DNA of 64,000 nucleotides from Spongilla lacustris (taxonomy: Eukaryota; Porifera; Demospongiae; Spongillida; Spongillidae). This document shows positions 34,503 through 45,590 of this stretch, piece after piece. A model generated the notes under the pieces. That model was not told the DNA's origin, did not search any database, and saw nothing but the letters and a program-made list of their open reading frames with translations. The position numbers were made by a program, and so were the translations under genes. Position 1 is the stretch's first letter. The number at the start of each line of letters is the position of its first letter. The DNA lies in assembly GCA_949361645.1 (NCBI GenBank), contig OX442418.1, positions 10,822,632-10,886,631 on the forward strand, read 5' to 3'.

Positions 34503-36782
34503 AGCTGTCATCAGGTTTTCAGCACTGTGGTCCACCACCCTGTGGAGGTGTTCCCCGAGGTACTTGAGGAGGAGGTAGTGGGCTTTGGGGAGGAGCTTAA
34601 GAGCATTGGACAGCACTGTGTAGTCCACATCACCAGAGCTCTCCATGGTATTCACTGCAGCTATGGGGAAAGGAGAAGACTTGAATTATACTGAAATACA
34701 AGTAGGATGATACTCATGATTTTACCATAAGCTTATACACAATTAAGTCCATGTACAATTAACAAACACATGGCAAGTTGCTATGATATTAACAGCGCTA
34801 CAGTTGTGATGGTACACAAGAGTGCTTGCATGTGCTACCTGCCCCTTCACAATCTGCTGAAGTGAGTACATGACCTTTGCACTCATATATGGGTGTGATG
34901 TGATTGGCAAACATCAAAGGATTATGTCATTGTGGTTATATATTTACAACCAATATCACAAATCAAATCAACTTCCAGCTACCACCACACTTACATGACT
35001 ACCATCACATCCTGACCTTCACATGACCCCACATCACTCACATATGATTATCACCACACTCATATGACCATCACACACTCACATGATCATTACTACAAAA
35101 TCAAATGTCCATTACGAGTTAGGTAGCATATGATATAAAGGATATTCCACCGGAATACCAAACTTCAAAGGATGATGTCATTCTGTAATACATATTACTG
35201 AATATCACAAATCAAATAACTTCCACTCGCATGACTGCCACCACATTCTCACCTTCACATGACCATCACACCACTCACACCCTACTTACATGAACATCAC
35301 ACCCACCATGGAATCTCTAGTGTTCATGAGGAGTAAATGTAGTGGCATACACAATGAGGATATATTGCACCACCTGAAGACCACTATATAAAATGACTAT
35401 ATGTATTTGTGAATGATTTTTGGCTAGAGTGAGTCAAGTCCCAGTCACAATGGCGACAGCTTACATGTTAATGTACATGGAACTATCCCTCTCACCTGTG
35501 GACCTCATGATCTGATTATAAGCATCATGGCTTATAACAGGGTGAGGGAGCTCTCTTTGGAAATTGCTTCAGTACACCAGTGATGATGTTGATATCAGTG
35601 TAGAGGGAGAGATCCACATCTTCTCCTGTGAGGAGTGTGAGGGTGGATGTGGGGTGGGGTAGGGTTAGACACATTATAAAGCAGACTCCCACCTTTGTTG
35701 GTACATGTAAGTCAGCAATTTCTCATATTACAACAAAATCCCACCCACACACAACACAATTTTTAAGACCACTACATCACAAGACTGAGTCATGTGCAAA
35801 TTATCTGTGTCTAAATATTTTCCCCTCCCCAAGCTGTCACACTCTTACCTCTGTTGTACTTTTCTGTAATGTCCATCACATCAGCCCCATGTCCAGTAAC
35901 TCCATATATGCCTTTGAAGGATAGACCTTAAGAGAGAAGGGAGAGGTTTTATTTGTAACATTGGGAGGGAGGGTGTAGGATGAGGTAGGAGGGGTTAGGA
36001 GGGCATACCAGTTGATTCAATAGCTTGGACACATTCCTGGACCACCTTTGGAACATCAGCATCATCCATAACAGCAACAGTGGTCAGGTCCACTCCAAAC
36101 ACTGCAAAAGATGTAGAACAATCTACATCTAGCCTTTAAATTTGCAGTCCTATGACCTAGAAAACTGACCTTTTGTAATTAACCCCCAGCTTAAATGATG
36201 CATCTAACCCCTGACTTCTGACCCCACATATTCCCACCCCACAAGCCACCAACCTTGCCTTATGACCTTCTTGGAAGGAAAGCACTCTTCTCCCATGGCA
36301 GCAGAGTAGCAGTGTTTGTGCATGTCCATTCTGCACACCCTACACCTCATGCCCTGCTGTGCGAGGCCCCATATGAAGTTGTGGCAAAGACCACACCAGT
36401 GAGGGGACTTGTAGGAGTAGATCTGGGGAGGAGGAGACAAGATCATGGGTTATAGCATAAATCTACAAACAATCTGAGAAATGATGCAGAATGGTTGATC
36501 AATTTGACTCTCATATTCCTGTGTTTTGCAGGAAATTGAAATGTTTGTACATGTATATGATTCCAGTGAAATGATGCTTTAAGTGTCTTATGAAGGACAT
36601 GTGTTGTGTGCTATTTGCTTGTTAACGTCTCGCTTGATGCACATCAAAATTAATACCATTTGTGTGCACATTAGCATTAGATTGGTATATTGAATACAAA
36701 CATATTTAAGTACCTCAAAGTCATGGGTCTTGTGATACTTCCTGCATCTGTTCAGCTTGGACACTTTGATGCTAGTATTGCC
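34503..36782 (-). pseudogene. Chimaerin-like C1-RhoGAP gene fragment, damaged
   Basis: Exons on the - strand: 36714-36782, 36254-36422, 36009-36101, 35849-35926, 35496-35625, 34503-34660. Junction phases fit (0, 1, 1, 1, 1). The first two encode a complete C1 zinc finger with H-x12-C-x2-C spacing (HDFEIYSYKSPHWCGLC) and the following Cys/His pattern. The next exon has VDLTTV...VVQECVQAIES, close to the start of chimaerin RhoGAP domains. Chimaerins bind diacylglycerol and switch off Rac. Three defects are seen. The arginine-finger position in GIYGVTG is Gly rather than Arg. Exon 35496-35625 has 130 nt, one too many, shifting the frame before RELPHP-type sequence. The last exon ends abruptly after ENLMTA at 34503. 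No SH2 domain was found upstream. Confidence 0.75.
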
Positions 36783-36894
36783 CTACAAAGGGGAGAGGGG
36801 AAAGGACATCATAGTGTTTCCACAAGTGACAGAAACACAAAGTCAAACACTCACCTCCTGCACATGCTTGGCATCATGCCCTTCACCTAGGTGA

Positions 36895-37100
36895 CAAGGA
36901 CTTCAAGAAGCTCCTGTGATCACCTGGCTCCACAGAGGCACACCTCCACATGTCACTGATCAAGTTGGTGTCCCTCATCACAGGACTGTCCAGGGCCCCA
37001 GAGGTCCTGACCACGCCCTTCATGGCCTGGACAGACCTGAGGGTCCTGGGGGTGGTGGCCCACTCAAGGATGGGGCTGTTGTGGCTAAATGACAGTAGCC
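36895..37100 (-). CDS. Possible upstream exon of the RhoGAP gene
   Basis: On the - strand one frame is open for about 60 codons (SPILEWATTPRTLRSV... DMWRCASVEPG) and ends at a GTGATC donor. Codon composition looks coding, but no domain is recognisable and the upstream join is not clear. Confidence 0.3.
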
Positions 37101-38981
37101 TCTCTTTTCAGAGAGGTGTCACTCCTCCTCCTCAGGCCCAGGCCACTCGGCCTCAGCTCTGAAGCCTTGCTTGTGTTGGATGCACCGAGCATTCTCTGCA
37201 CCTCTGTGCTGGGGTCATGGTGGTAGGAATGGAGCCATTTGCTTGGTCCTTTCAGATGCCTTCATGGATTCAATATCCTCTGTAATCACCACATCAGCCA
37301 TAAAAGAGAATATATCTAAAATTAACTTTTTAAACAAAAAAACAAGGCACAGAATGAGTACATAAGCACAAACAATTAACAGCACACATACAAGCAATTA
37401 CACACAAAGTGCATCCACCTGCTGTACAAGGTGGAAGCATGAACAGTTCCTACATTTATCTGTAGTTAGAAAAAAAGTTAATTATCCATAAACGCAGATA
37501 CATGTAGGTTACAAGCCAGTCTCTATATAGCCAGCTAACCAAACTCAGCAGCAGTGCTAGTATATAGAGCTCTAACGCAGCCATTGCGCATACAAATCAT
37601 GAATGTGGATATACACTTAGTATAGGCTCTGTATTAATGACCGACGATCAAGATGACACATATATACCGCTCTCTTTAAATATAATAAATGATGTCATTT
37701 TTTAAATTTTAATTGCTCTGTTTTAAATTTGTATTGTACATGTATTGATGATTGAGGGGGATCAAAGCAACCTTTTGAACTTCTGTTTTGTAAATCCACT
37801 GCACGTCACATGTTATACATGTCTTGTCAATACACAGTAAAGTAAAATCTGGAACTCCGCGGCTGTAACACATCCCTCCGCCATTCCTGTGACATCATGG
37901 CCAGTAGCTCAACTTTTCTTTGCTCTGTTCTGCAATAATGTGTCTGTGTTACTCCCACTCAATCTGTTGTTGATCTGACCTTCTCATCCTGTAACTGTAG
38001 AGCTCCTGCTGTGCAATCCAGTCCCCACCCCCACACAAGCAGTTAGTCATACTTTTTGGCACTGCTCAGTGACCAAATTAATGCCTTGTTTAACTGGACA
38101 TGTATGGTCATGTTAGGAATTTACTGAGTTGTAAAGTGGCATTGGGAGGGCATGTCCCTAGCTGGCTCCTTGCCCACATTGCCAGCACTTGTGGGTGTTC
38201 TGTGTGGGCAGCTAAACACACCAGTAAAGCATGTAAGTGCACCTCATAAGGTATCACTTAGTGATAGGGTGTACAACATACCTCTTCCACTCTACAATTC
38301 AAAGATGGAGTTACTGGAGATGGAGCTGATATGATGGACAGGTGAGTCCTGTGGGAATTAATATTATTTATCCCAAAGTGTCATAAATTGATATAATGGA
38401 ACCAATTTCCTGAGTGCAAATGTATATACTCCCTTTGATAGCACCTCCTACAACTTTGAACAATAAAACATGTGGGAGACAATTTATGTGTTGTTATAAG
38501 GAACCTACCAAGTTATTCAATACTTTAGACACATCAGATCATAGATATTTATAACAACTGCATGTGTGCACAAGACCAAACAGGTTGGCCAACTTTACAG
38601 ACTGCACACATGAATACTATTCACTAAGCTAAGCCAAAGAGGATAAGCACATGGGGAGTTCCTGCCATGTTATGTGTGCAAACCACACTGACACTGTTTA
38701 AATTCTTCTCAGTGCAGTACATCATCTTTATTACTATTTATTAGCCGTGACACCTCTTACAACCCCACAAGGCAGCTTGGTGCTATACCAGTAGACCTGA
38801 ATGGTAGGTGTGTGATGGCAGAGGAGGTAGGCGACAGGCATTGTGGTAGTATGCGTCCACTGAGATGGAAATGCACAAAAGAATGTCGGCTGCTCACTTG
38901 TTGTGAAATACACATTTGTGACCATCGCTACATGTGACTGTCTACACCATCCGTACAAAAAACTAAGTCATGTTGGAATTA
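37101..38981. other. Intergenic stretch with a duplicated segment
   Basis: No supported gene. The part from about 38441 to 38650 is clearly related to 43965-44165 (shared TGCATGTGTGCACAAGACCA and ACTATTCACTAAGCT), on the far side of the Ngaro element. Confidence 0.6.
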
Positions 38982-39136
38982 AAATAGAGTTTAAGGTAGT
39001 TAAACGCGGTTAACCGACACGGCGCACGCGACGGACATCGCCTACTCGATGGGGGCATATATAAAGGCCGTGGCGCATGCGTAATAGTACACACGTGCAT
39101 TCGAGTCGGCCTCACGTTGCCTACATTAATTTTCTT
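38982..39136 (+). repeat. Ngaro split repeat A1
   Basis: It is essentially identical to 43485-43639. It contains CATATATAAAGG (a TATA-like box) and probably serves as the element promoter. Confidence 0.9.
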
Positions 39137-39165
39137 GTCTTCTTGTCGTGAGGTGATCTGTTACA

Positions 39166-40289
39166 ATGGTTGACAAACCCACTCCCGGGGGGTCTGCGGA
39201 TTTACCAGCAACCGAGGAGGCGGCCCCTTTCAGTGAACGCCAGATGGCCTGGATTGCCAACATCGTGGCAGGCACTTCCGCTCAGTCATTGCCACCATCC
39301 AGTGAGTCAATGTAAATAGCCATTACGCGGTCGCCTCGATAACGTTCTAGTGGGTATACGTAATTGGGTGATAGTCGCTTAGCACGTGTCGTCGTCCGAA
39401 TCACGCCCGAAAGCTATCTTATACTATAATGGGTAGATATGTTAGACCAGTTGGGGTGCATTGCTCATTGTTTTACCTTGTAGGCCAGGTCACTGTCAAG
39501 GCTCCCGGGTCCATGGGCACTGATTTGCCGACTTTCACTCCGCTACTCGCTACCGGGCCCCCACTGGTGCAACATTTGCCACCAACATCGTCACAACTGT
39601 CGTTAGACCCACTACCGGCACGCCTGGTTAAGCGTATCCTGGACTTCGAATTTGTGGAGATGTCCGACTTACTTCCTGACGCGTGGCTGGAGGAACCAAG
39701 TACCGGGAATGATGGTCTGTCAGCGACGCGACGGTTCGTTCGCAGGGCACCGATATCTGATATCACGATATGGCTGGAGGGATTCGCTCGGCTGGCATCC
39801 GTCATCACATCGAAACACCCAACAAAATGTGCAGAAAGGTGGGCCTACCAATCGTCCATCATCCGAGCCGCCCGAAACTTCGATGGCACCTCGTGGGTAG
39901 CCTACGATCGCCAGTTCCGACGCGAGGCCATGGCACGGAAGGACCTCAATTGGTCAGTGACGAACGCACGTCTTTACAGCGAAGCGTTTACTGGACGTGC
40001 TAGAGCCATTCCTCGCTGCCGATACTGTCTCAGCGAGACACATGAGCTTAGGGCCTGCCCCGTGAACCCGGATAACCTCGACCCGACCACTCGTAGACAG
40101 CCAAGCCCCACCGTATCGGCAAAAGACGTTTGCCGGAATTACAACGAGGGGAGATGCCGGTACAGCCGATGCAAGTACCAACACGTCTGCTCAGAGTGCT
40201 ACCGCCCACATCCTTGGTCGACGTGCCCCGGGGACACCCGTCGGGAAGATAGTGAAGGCCGGGACCGCTCTCGTCCTTCGAGGCCGTAA
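39166..40289 (+). CDS. Ngaro gag-like ORF1 with a predicted intron
   Basis: The ATG at 39166 opens 45 codons, then a GTGAGT donor (39302). A TTTTACCTTGTAG acceptor ends at 39483, and the frame resumes in matching phase 1 to TAA 40287-40289. Spliced length is 313 residues. Without splicing the frame closes at TAA within 39310-39320. The C-terminal third has a CCHC knuckle (CRYCLSETHELRAC), a CCCH finger (CRNYNEGRCRYSRCKYQH) and a third Cys/His cluster, fitting a nucleic-acid-binding gag protein. The N-terminal part is Pro/Thr-rich. Confidence 0.7.
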
Positions 40290-40559
40290 CTAGCCAAAGT
40301 ATCAGAACGCATAGGCTGGGTTATTGTCATTTGGGTCATTCTGTAACGTGTGTAACGTATCATTGCTCAGTCTGAATATCTTGGTATACGCATGCTAGAT
40401 GTGCATGGGGGTTGCCCTCCGCTCGTTTTTGAGCGTGAACGCCTGCGTAGACAGGCTTAACATTGTTTGACGCATTATAAATAATATGCGCATGGGTACT
40501 TGGCATGTTGGTATCGTAATTACTGCTGGGTCCTTGTCCACAGCTCGACCGAACGCCTA

Positions 40560-42294
40560 TCTCTACACGGCCGACCTTGTAGCCTTGCAGGCATGTAGTT
40601 CGGCACAGGTACCACGACTCGAGTTTACCGAAAGTGCAGTTCGTACCCCCCCCTACTTCATGATGCATGGGTAGCTGCCCTGTCGAGTCACCCAGATCGA
40701 AACTTCGTCACGTACATTTGCACAGGTCTCAGAGACGGATTTAGAATCGGTTTCGCTCGCACGGCCCCTCTCAGAAGCACTTCGGCCAACATGTTCTCGG
40801 CAGTCCAGCACCCGGAGATCATTGATGAGTACATATCGGAGGAACTAAGGCTGGGTAGGATACTGGCTACGAGTTGCCACCCTGCCATTCACATCAACAG
40901 GTTTGGTGTCATCCCGAAAGGTCACAACTCGGGAAAATGGCGCCTCATCACTGACCTATCCTACCCACCCGGGAACAGTGTTAACGATGGTATAGACCCA
41001 AGGCACTGCTCACTCCAGTATACAACCGTGGAGGACGTGGCCGGTGCAGCAGCAAAACTAGGTCGGGGCGCGCTAATGGCCAAGATTGACATCGAAGCCG
41101 CCTATCGATTGGTTCCGGTTCATCCGCACGACCGTCCTCTTCTGGGTATGGAGTGGAAAGGACAGATCTTTGTCGATCTGATGTTACCTTTTGGCCTTCG
41201 CTCGGCACCCAAGATATTCAATGCCATAGCCGACGCACTGGAGTGGTGCATTAAGACTCAGGGCCGTGTCGCCAACGTGCACCATTATTTAGACGATTTT
41301 GCCATTATTGGCTCACCGGGCTCGGACGAGATCCACAAGTCCTTGTCAACACTTCAAAGCGTGTGCACAAGGCTAGGCGTACCGCTGGCCAAACACAAGA
41401 CGGAGGGTCCTGCCACCCGCATCACGTTCTTAGGTATCACCATTGACACGCAGGCCGGCCAACTAAGCCTTCCGGATGAAAAGCTGGAACGATTACGGTT
41501 CTTACTGGTTAGCTGGGGGGATATGTACAAAAGAAGGAGCTGGAATCACTAGTTGGCATACTCAATCACGCCTGTAAGGTCATTCGGCCCGGGCGCTCCT
41601 TTCTTAGGAGGATGTTTGATTTACTCAAGCAGCACGGGAAGGCATATCACAAAATTCGCCTGAATCGAGAGTTTCGATCCGACCTCCAGTGGTGGTCCAT
41701 ATTTTCCACCTCATGGAACGGGGTGTCCTACCTGTCCGCTCAAACCACGGGGGAATTCTCCACTGATGCATCCGGAACGTGGGGGTGTGGTGCCACTACA
41801 AGGACTCATGGTTCCAGCTACAATGGGAAGCAAATACCTTCCACTTACCTATAGTGCTAAAGGAACTGCTGCCTATCGTGGTAGCAACCGTCGTGTGGGG
41901 GTCGGCTTGGCAAGCCCAGAAAATCCTATGTCACTGTGATAACCAGGCAGTCGTTGCGGTCCTTCGATCGAGGACAAGCAAGCATCCGAATATAATGCAT
42001 ATGCTTCGTTGCCTGTTTTTCATCGAAGCCTCGTACGGTTTCGAGTTGGCATCGGTGTATATTAATAGCAGAGCTAATTATCTGGCCGATGACCTCTCGC
42101 GGAATAACTTATCTTCCTTCCTGTTGAAGGTTCCGGGAGCCAGCAAAATTCCAGTTTCAATACCCGCCGAGCTCTTGGAAATTCTACTCGACCTGTCAAT
42201 GGACTGGACGTCACCAGGCTGGACTCAGCGCTTCAGGGCTATTTTCACAACGGCCTCGCCCCATCGACACATCGGTCATATGACCGCGCACTAA
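40560..42294 (+). pseudogene. Ngaro reverse transcriptase-RNase H region, frameshifted
   Basis: RT motifs are present: GFRIGF upstream, then FGVIPKG, KIDIEAAYRLVPVHP, LPFGLRSAPKIF and the catalytic YLDDF at about 41289. RNase H signs are STDASGTWGCG (about 41759) and DNQAVVAV (about 41940). The frame changes near a C8 run at about 40650, at about 41515, at about 41790 and at about 42240, so no single protein can be read. The longest open pieces are 40791-41552 and 41779-42294. Confidence 0.8.
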
Positions 42295-43193
42295 GGCGCT
42301 TTAATTCCTTTTGTGTGGAGTATAGAATCCTTGATCCCTTCCCCGTAAATGAAAAACTTCTTTGTTACTTCGCCACGAAGCTAGCCAATGACGGTCTCGC
42401 GCCCCAGACGATCAAGGTGTACCTGTCCGCTGTCCGGAGCATGCAGTTATCCCTCGGACTACCTTGCCCGCGGGAAGAATCCACGCTGCCAGTACTAAAA
42501 AGGGTGCTAGATGGCATTCGCAGAGCACGAGCGACACAGAACAGCGGCACACCTCGCATTCGGATGCCCATCACAGTTACGGTGCTGAGGCAGATTCGAA
42601 CAGAAATTAACAGATCGCCAGAGGCGGAACCCGACCGCCTAGCGTTCTGGGCTATTGCTACCGTTGCATTCTTCGGGTTTTTTTTCCGCCTGGGCGAGTT
42701 GCTGGTTGGCACGGAGGCCGAGTACACGGCGGCCAGCCACCTTTCATGGGGAGACGTAGCGGTCGATTGTAATTCAGCAGCTTCTTTGGTCAAAATACAC
42801 CTGAGAAAGTCGAAGTGCGACCAGTTCGGAGCAGGTGCTGACATACTGTTGGGTCGCACAGGGTGCGATTTATGTCCAGTCGTGGCAATCTTTGCGTACA
42901 GAAGCCAAAGGGGCAGGTCACCGGGACATTTTTTCCTCGACGGGGAGGGTAAAATAATAACAAAGCCGCGGTTTATCACTCAGTTGAGAGGCTACTTGAA
43001 ATCAGCAGGTCTCCCTAGTGATCAGTTTGCCGGTCATAGCTTCCGCATCGGGGCCGCAACCACAGCAGCGCAGGTCGGTATGGAAGACTCAATCATACAG
43101 ACTCTGGGCAGATGGCACAGCGCAGCCTTTCTTCGGTACATCCATACGCCACACGACCGGCTGGCTGCACTCTCTGTATCATTAGCCAAGTGA
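42240..43193 (+). CDS. Ngaro tyrosine recombinase
   Basis: It is open from about 42200 to TGA 43191-43193. It starts with the core-binding region (GLAPSTHRSYDRALRRF), then a catalytic domain with the Arg of RLGELL, the box HSFRIGAATTAA and LGRWHSAAFLRYI ending in the nucleophilic Tyr. This R-H-R-Y set is that of phage-integrase-like recombinases used by Ngaro and DIRS elements to insert circular DNA. The frame differs from the RNase H piece, consistent with a frameshift at the junction. Confidence 0.85.
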   Translation, partial: YFHNGLAPSTHRSYDRALRRFNSFCVEYRILDPFPVNEKLLCYFATKLANDGLAPQTIKVYLSAVRSMQLSLGLPCPREESTLPVLKRVLDGIRRARATQNSGTPRIRMPITVTVLRQIRTEINRSPEAEPDRLAFWAIATVAFFGFFFRLGELLVGTEAEYTAASHLSWGDVAVDCNSAASLVKIHLRKSKCDQFGAGADILLGRTGCDLCPVVAIFAYRSQRGRSPGHFFLDGEGKIITKPRFITQLRGYLKSAGLPSDQFAGHSFRIGAATTAAQVGMEDSIIQTLGRWHSAAFLRYIHTPHDRLAALSVSLAK

Positions 43194-43316
43194 ATAACAT
43201 GTGTGTTCATAATTAATTACAAATTGTCAATACATGTACTTACTTTACCCCATATAAATTGGTTTGGGGGTGAACGAGGCACGCCCCTCCCCCAAGTAGG
43301 GACGAGCCTCTTCACT

Positions 43317-43486
43317 GGGCAGGGTAGGCACGCCCACAGATGGGCGGTGCCATGGGACTACACCCCCAAACAGAAGGGGCGTCCCCCGACACCCCAAAGC
43401 CCGGGATTGGCCAAAGGTAAACTCCTGCAATAGCTATAGGTGCACCATCCGTGCGCGCATCGGGTACAACGCAGTACAGAGGTTAA
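43317..43486 (+). repeat. Ngaro split repeat B1
   Basis: It is identical over 170 bp to B2 (43688-43857), from GGGCAGGGTAGGCACGCCC to CAGAGGTTAA. Confidence 0.9.
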
Positions 43487-43639
43487 ATAGAGTTTAAGGT
43501 AGTTAAACGCGGTTAACCGACACGGCGCACGCGACGGACATCGCCTACTCGATGGGGGCATATATAAAGGCCGTGGCGCATGCGTAATAGTACACACGTG
43601 CATTCGAGTCGGCCTCACGTTGCCTACATTAATTTTCTT
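43485..43639 (+). repeat. Ngaro split repeat A2
   Basis: It is the second copy of A1, directly abutting B1. Confidence 0.9.
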
Positions 43640-43687
43640 TTCTCTATGTTGTGAAGGGTTCCGTCACTCACGCAAGTGACGTGATCC

Positions 43688-43857
43688 GGGCAGGGTAGGC
43701 ACGCCCACAGATGGGCGGTGCCATGGGACTACACCCCCAAACAGAAGGGGCGTCCCCCGACACCCCAAAGCCCGGGATTGGCCAAAGGTAAACTCCTGCA
43801 ATAGCTATAGGTGCACCATCCGTGCGCGCATCGGGTACAACGCAGTACAGAGGTTAA
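43688..43857 (+). repeat. Ngaro split repeat B2, right end of element
   Basis: It is the second copy of B1. Host-like sequence resumes at about 43858. No target duplication is expected for this class and none is seen. Confidence 0.9.
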
Positions 43858-44384
43858 TTACCTATTCTAAAGAGTCATAATCTAGCACAATTCAATTGCA
43901 ATGGATGCAATTTCCTCTTGTCATGCTACATTAATCCCTTATGGGTAATCTGGTCCACCTCCAGGCTACACTTTTGAACAATAGAAGGTCGGGAGACATT
44001 TAATTTCTTGTTAGGCATTAAAGGTGTAGTAATATACCAGTTTATTCAATAGTTTAGACATCATTGATATCCATAACAACTGCATGTGTGCACAAGACCA
44101 AAGGGGTTGGCCAACTTTACAGTCTGCACAGAAGAATACTATTCACTAAGCTTAGCCAATAAATGAGCAGCAGTCCCATGACCCCTTGGGAATTGCAAGA
44201 CTGAAACTTAGTTCTACTCACAGGGAACTCAACTACTAAGGACTGCATGCAACCACTCAGTACAAATGGATTGGATCTTCAGTTCTCGTAAGCATATGTA
44301 AATAAATATACTAATAGTTGAAAGTTATGAAAATAAGTATTCATGTTTGCATGGTATAAATCCAAGGACACTTTTAATTATTAC
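43858..44384. repeat. Duplicated flank (related to 38441-38650)
   Basis: 43965-44165 is a diverged copy of 38441-38650. It lies 3' of the second RhoGAP exon on the - strand. No gene of its own. Confidence 0.6.
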
Positions 44385-44616
44385 ATGTCCTTGAAGATGG
44401 TGGTGTTGCCATCAGGTGCCCTCATGAGTGTGGGGGACATGATGGCTGCCAGATTGTGAGCTGTCATCAGGTTTTCAGCACTGTGGTCCACCACCCTGTG
44501 GAGGTGTTCCCCGAGGTACTTGAGGAGGAGGTAGTGGGCTATGGGGAGGAGCTTAAGAGCATTGGACAGCACTATCTAGTCCACATAACCAGAGCTCTCC
44601 ATGGTACTCACTGCAG
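44385..44616 (-). pseudogene. Second RhoGAP exon copy, with stop codon
   Basis: It is closely related to the exon at 34503-34660 but extends further: LPIAHYLLLKYLGEHLHRVV, then NLAAIMSPTLMRAP, the conserved C-terminal RhoGAP box that the first copy has lost. Just after the acceptor the frame has TAG where the other copy has a Tyr codon (44575-44577 region). It may therefore be a decayed duplicate, or the stop may be an error. Confidence 0.65.
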
Positions 44617-45115
44617 CTGTGGGGAAAGAAGGCTTGAATTATTATTACCTGCACGTGTCAGTACATGACTATATTGACATGCATGTACATGTAGAACACC
44701 AAGGGCCAAAGCTTAAAATGTGCATTATAACTTATTCACACTCACCCCAGAACAAATGTTTGAGGTTCACAAACATTTAGGTTTTAGGTTTGCTTGTGTA
44801 CCCTAATAACACAAAGGTACATGTAGTAGCATTGCCAATATCTTGACCAATTAGAACTAGCTCTTAGTGTCAATAAGATGAAGTGTATCCTGCATGTTTG
44901 TATGACATGCAGATTAGATTAAGGGGTAGTGCTGTAGCTGGGGATGCATGGGGATTTGTAGGGGCAATCACTCCCTCTTGCCCTCCGGCCCCATACATGC
45001 ATCTACCTTGCAGACCCTAGTACTTCAATACAATAGTTGTGTAAAACATGCATTTACATCCTACTGCTTATTTTATTTAACTTGTGTATATGTGTGCACA
45101 TCATGTCATATTCAT

Positions 45116-45320
45116 GTAAGTCTGGTGTGGTGGTGACCAACACTTCATCCTCCAGGCTGTAGGAGGAACACTGCTCCTGAATGGCAGCCCCATTGTGCAC
45201 CTGGCGGTCCTGGTGGGAGGTGTGCTGGGAGCCCAAGCTGGCCACCTCACTGGAGGAGGAAGGGAAATGCTTCTGCTGCTATGAGGAGGAGCTGGCCCCG
45301 TATAGCTGTCTGGAGACACC
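45116..45320 (-). CDS. Possible Ser/Gln-rich exon upstream of the second RhoGAP copy
   Basis: On the - strand one frame reads PSSSSEVASLGSQHTSHQDR and on through QEQCSSYSLEDEVLVTTTPD, open for about 60 codons; a second frame is also open. Composition suggests a disordered protein region. No domain is recognised. Confidence 0.3.
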
Positions 45321-45439
45321 TCCAGACGCCATGAAGGGTCTTTGTATACCAGTAGACTAAGTGTTTCATTAATGATAACATCGTGTATGGAGGAGGCCTA
45401 GCTGTTCACCGATCGAGCCACACGGCGCGGGTTATATGA

Positions 45440-45590
45440 ACAATGTTTACGTCATAGGCACGTGCACGTGACTATATATAGTACCAGTTAGTACAGGTAG
45501 CACGCAGGCCAGCACATTATAAATACATACAAACCGCTTAACGAAGGTGACTGAAGATATGGAAACAGTCACAGTGGAGTCAAAGAGCAG
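45440..45590 (+). promoter_or_regulatory. Promoter-like segment and short first exon
   Basis: There is a CRE-like TTACGTCAT (about 45447), CACGTG E-box (about 45463) and TATATATA (45473-45480). An ATG at 45559 then opens ten codons (METVTVESKS) ending at a GTGAGT donor (45591). This has the form of a TATA promoter with a small first coding exon on the + strand. I could not find the next exon. Confidence 0.35.

Larger units (their letters stand above)
38982..43857 (+). mobile_element. Ngaro-type tyrosine-recombinase retrotransposon, full length but frameshifted
   Basis: Layout is A1 (38982-39136), ORFs, B1 (43317-43486), A2 (43485-43639), B2 (43688-43857). A1/A2 and B1/B2 are direct repeats of 155 and 170 bp. 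This split-direct-repeat order is the hallmark of Ngaro/DIRS-group elements that integrate with a tyrosine recombinase instead of a DDE integrase. It encodes a gag-like protein, reverse transcriptase/RNase H and a recombinase. It is GC-richer than its surroundings. Several frameshifts in pol suggest that this copy is inactive. It sits between two related host segments. Confidence 0.9.

Noticed and set aside
39473..39808. Antisense ORFs in the Ngaro element (39473, 40360, 42365)
   Set aside because: GC-rich coding sequence leaves open antisense frames; the sense frames carry the gag, RT and recombinase motifs.
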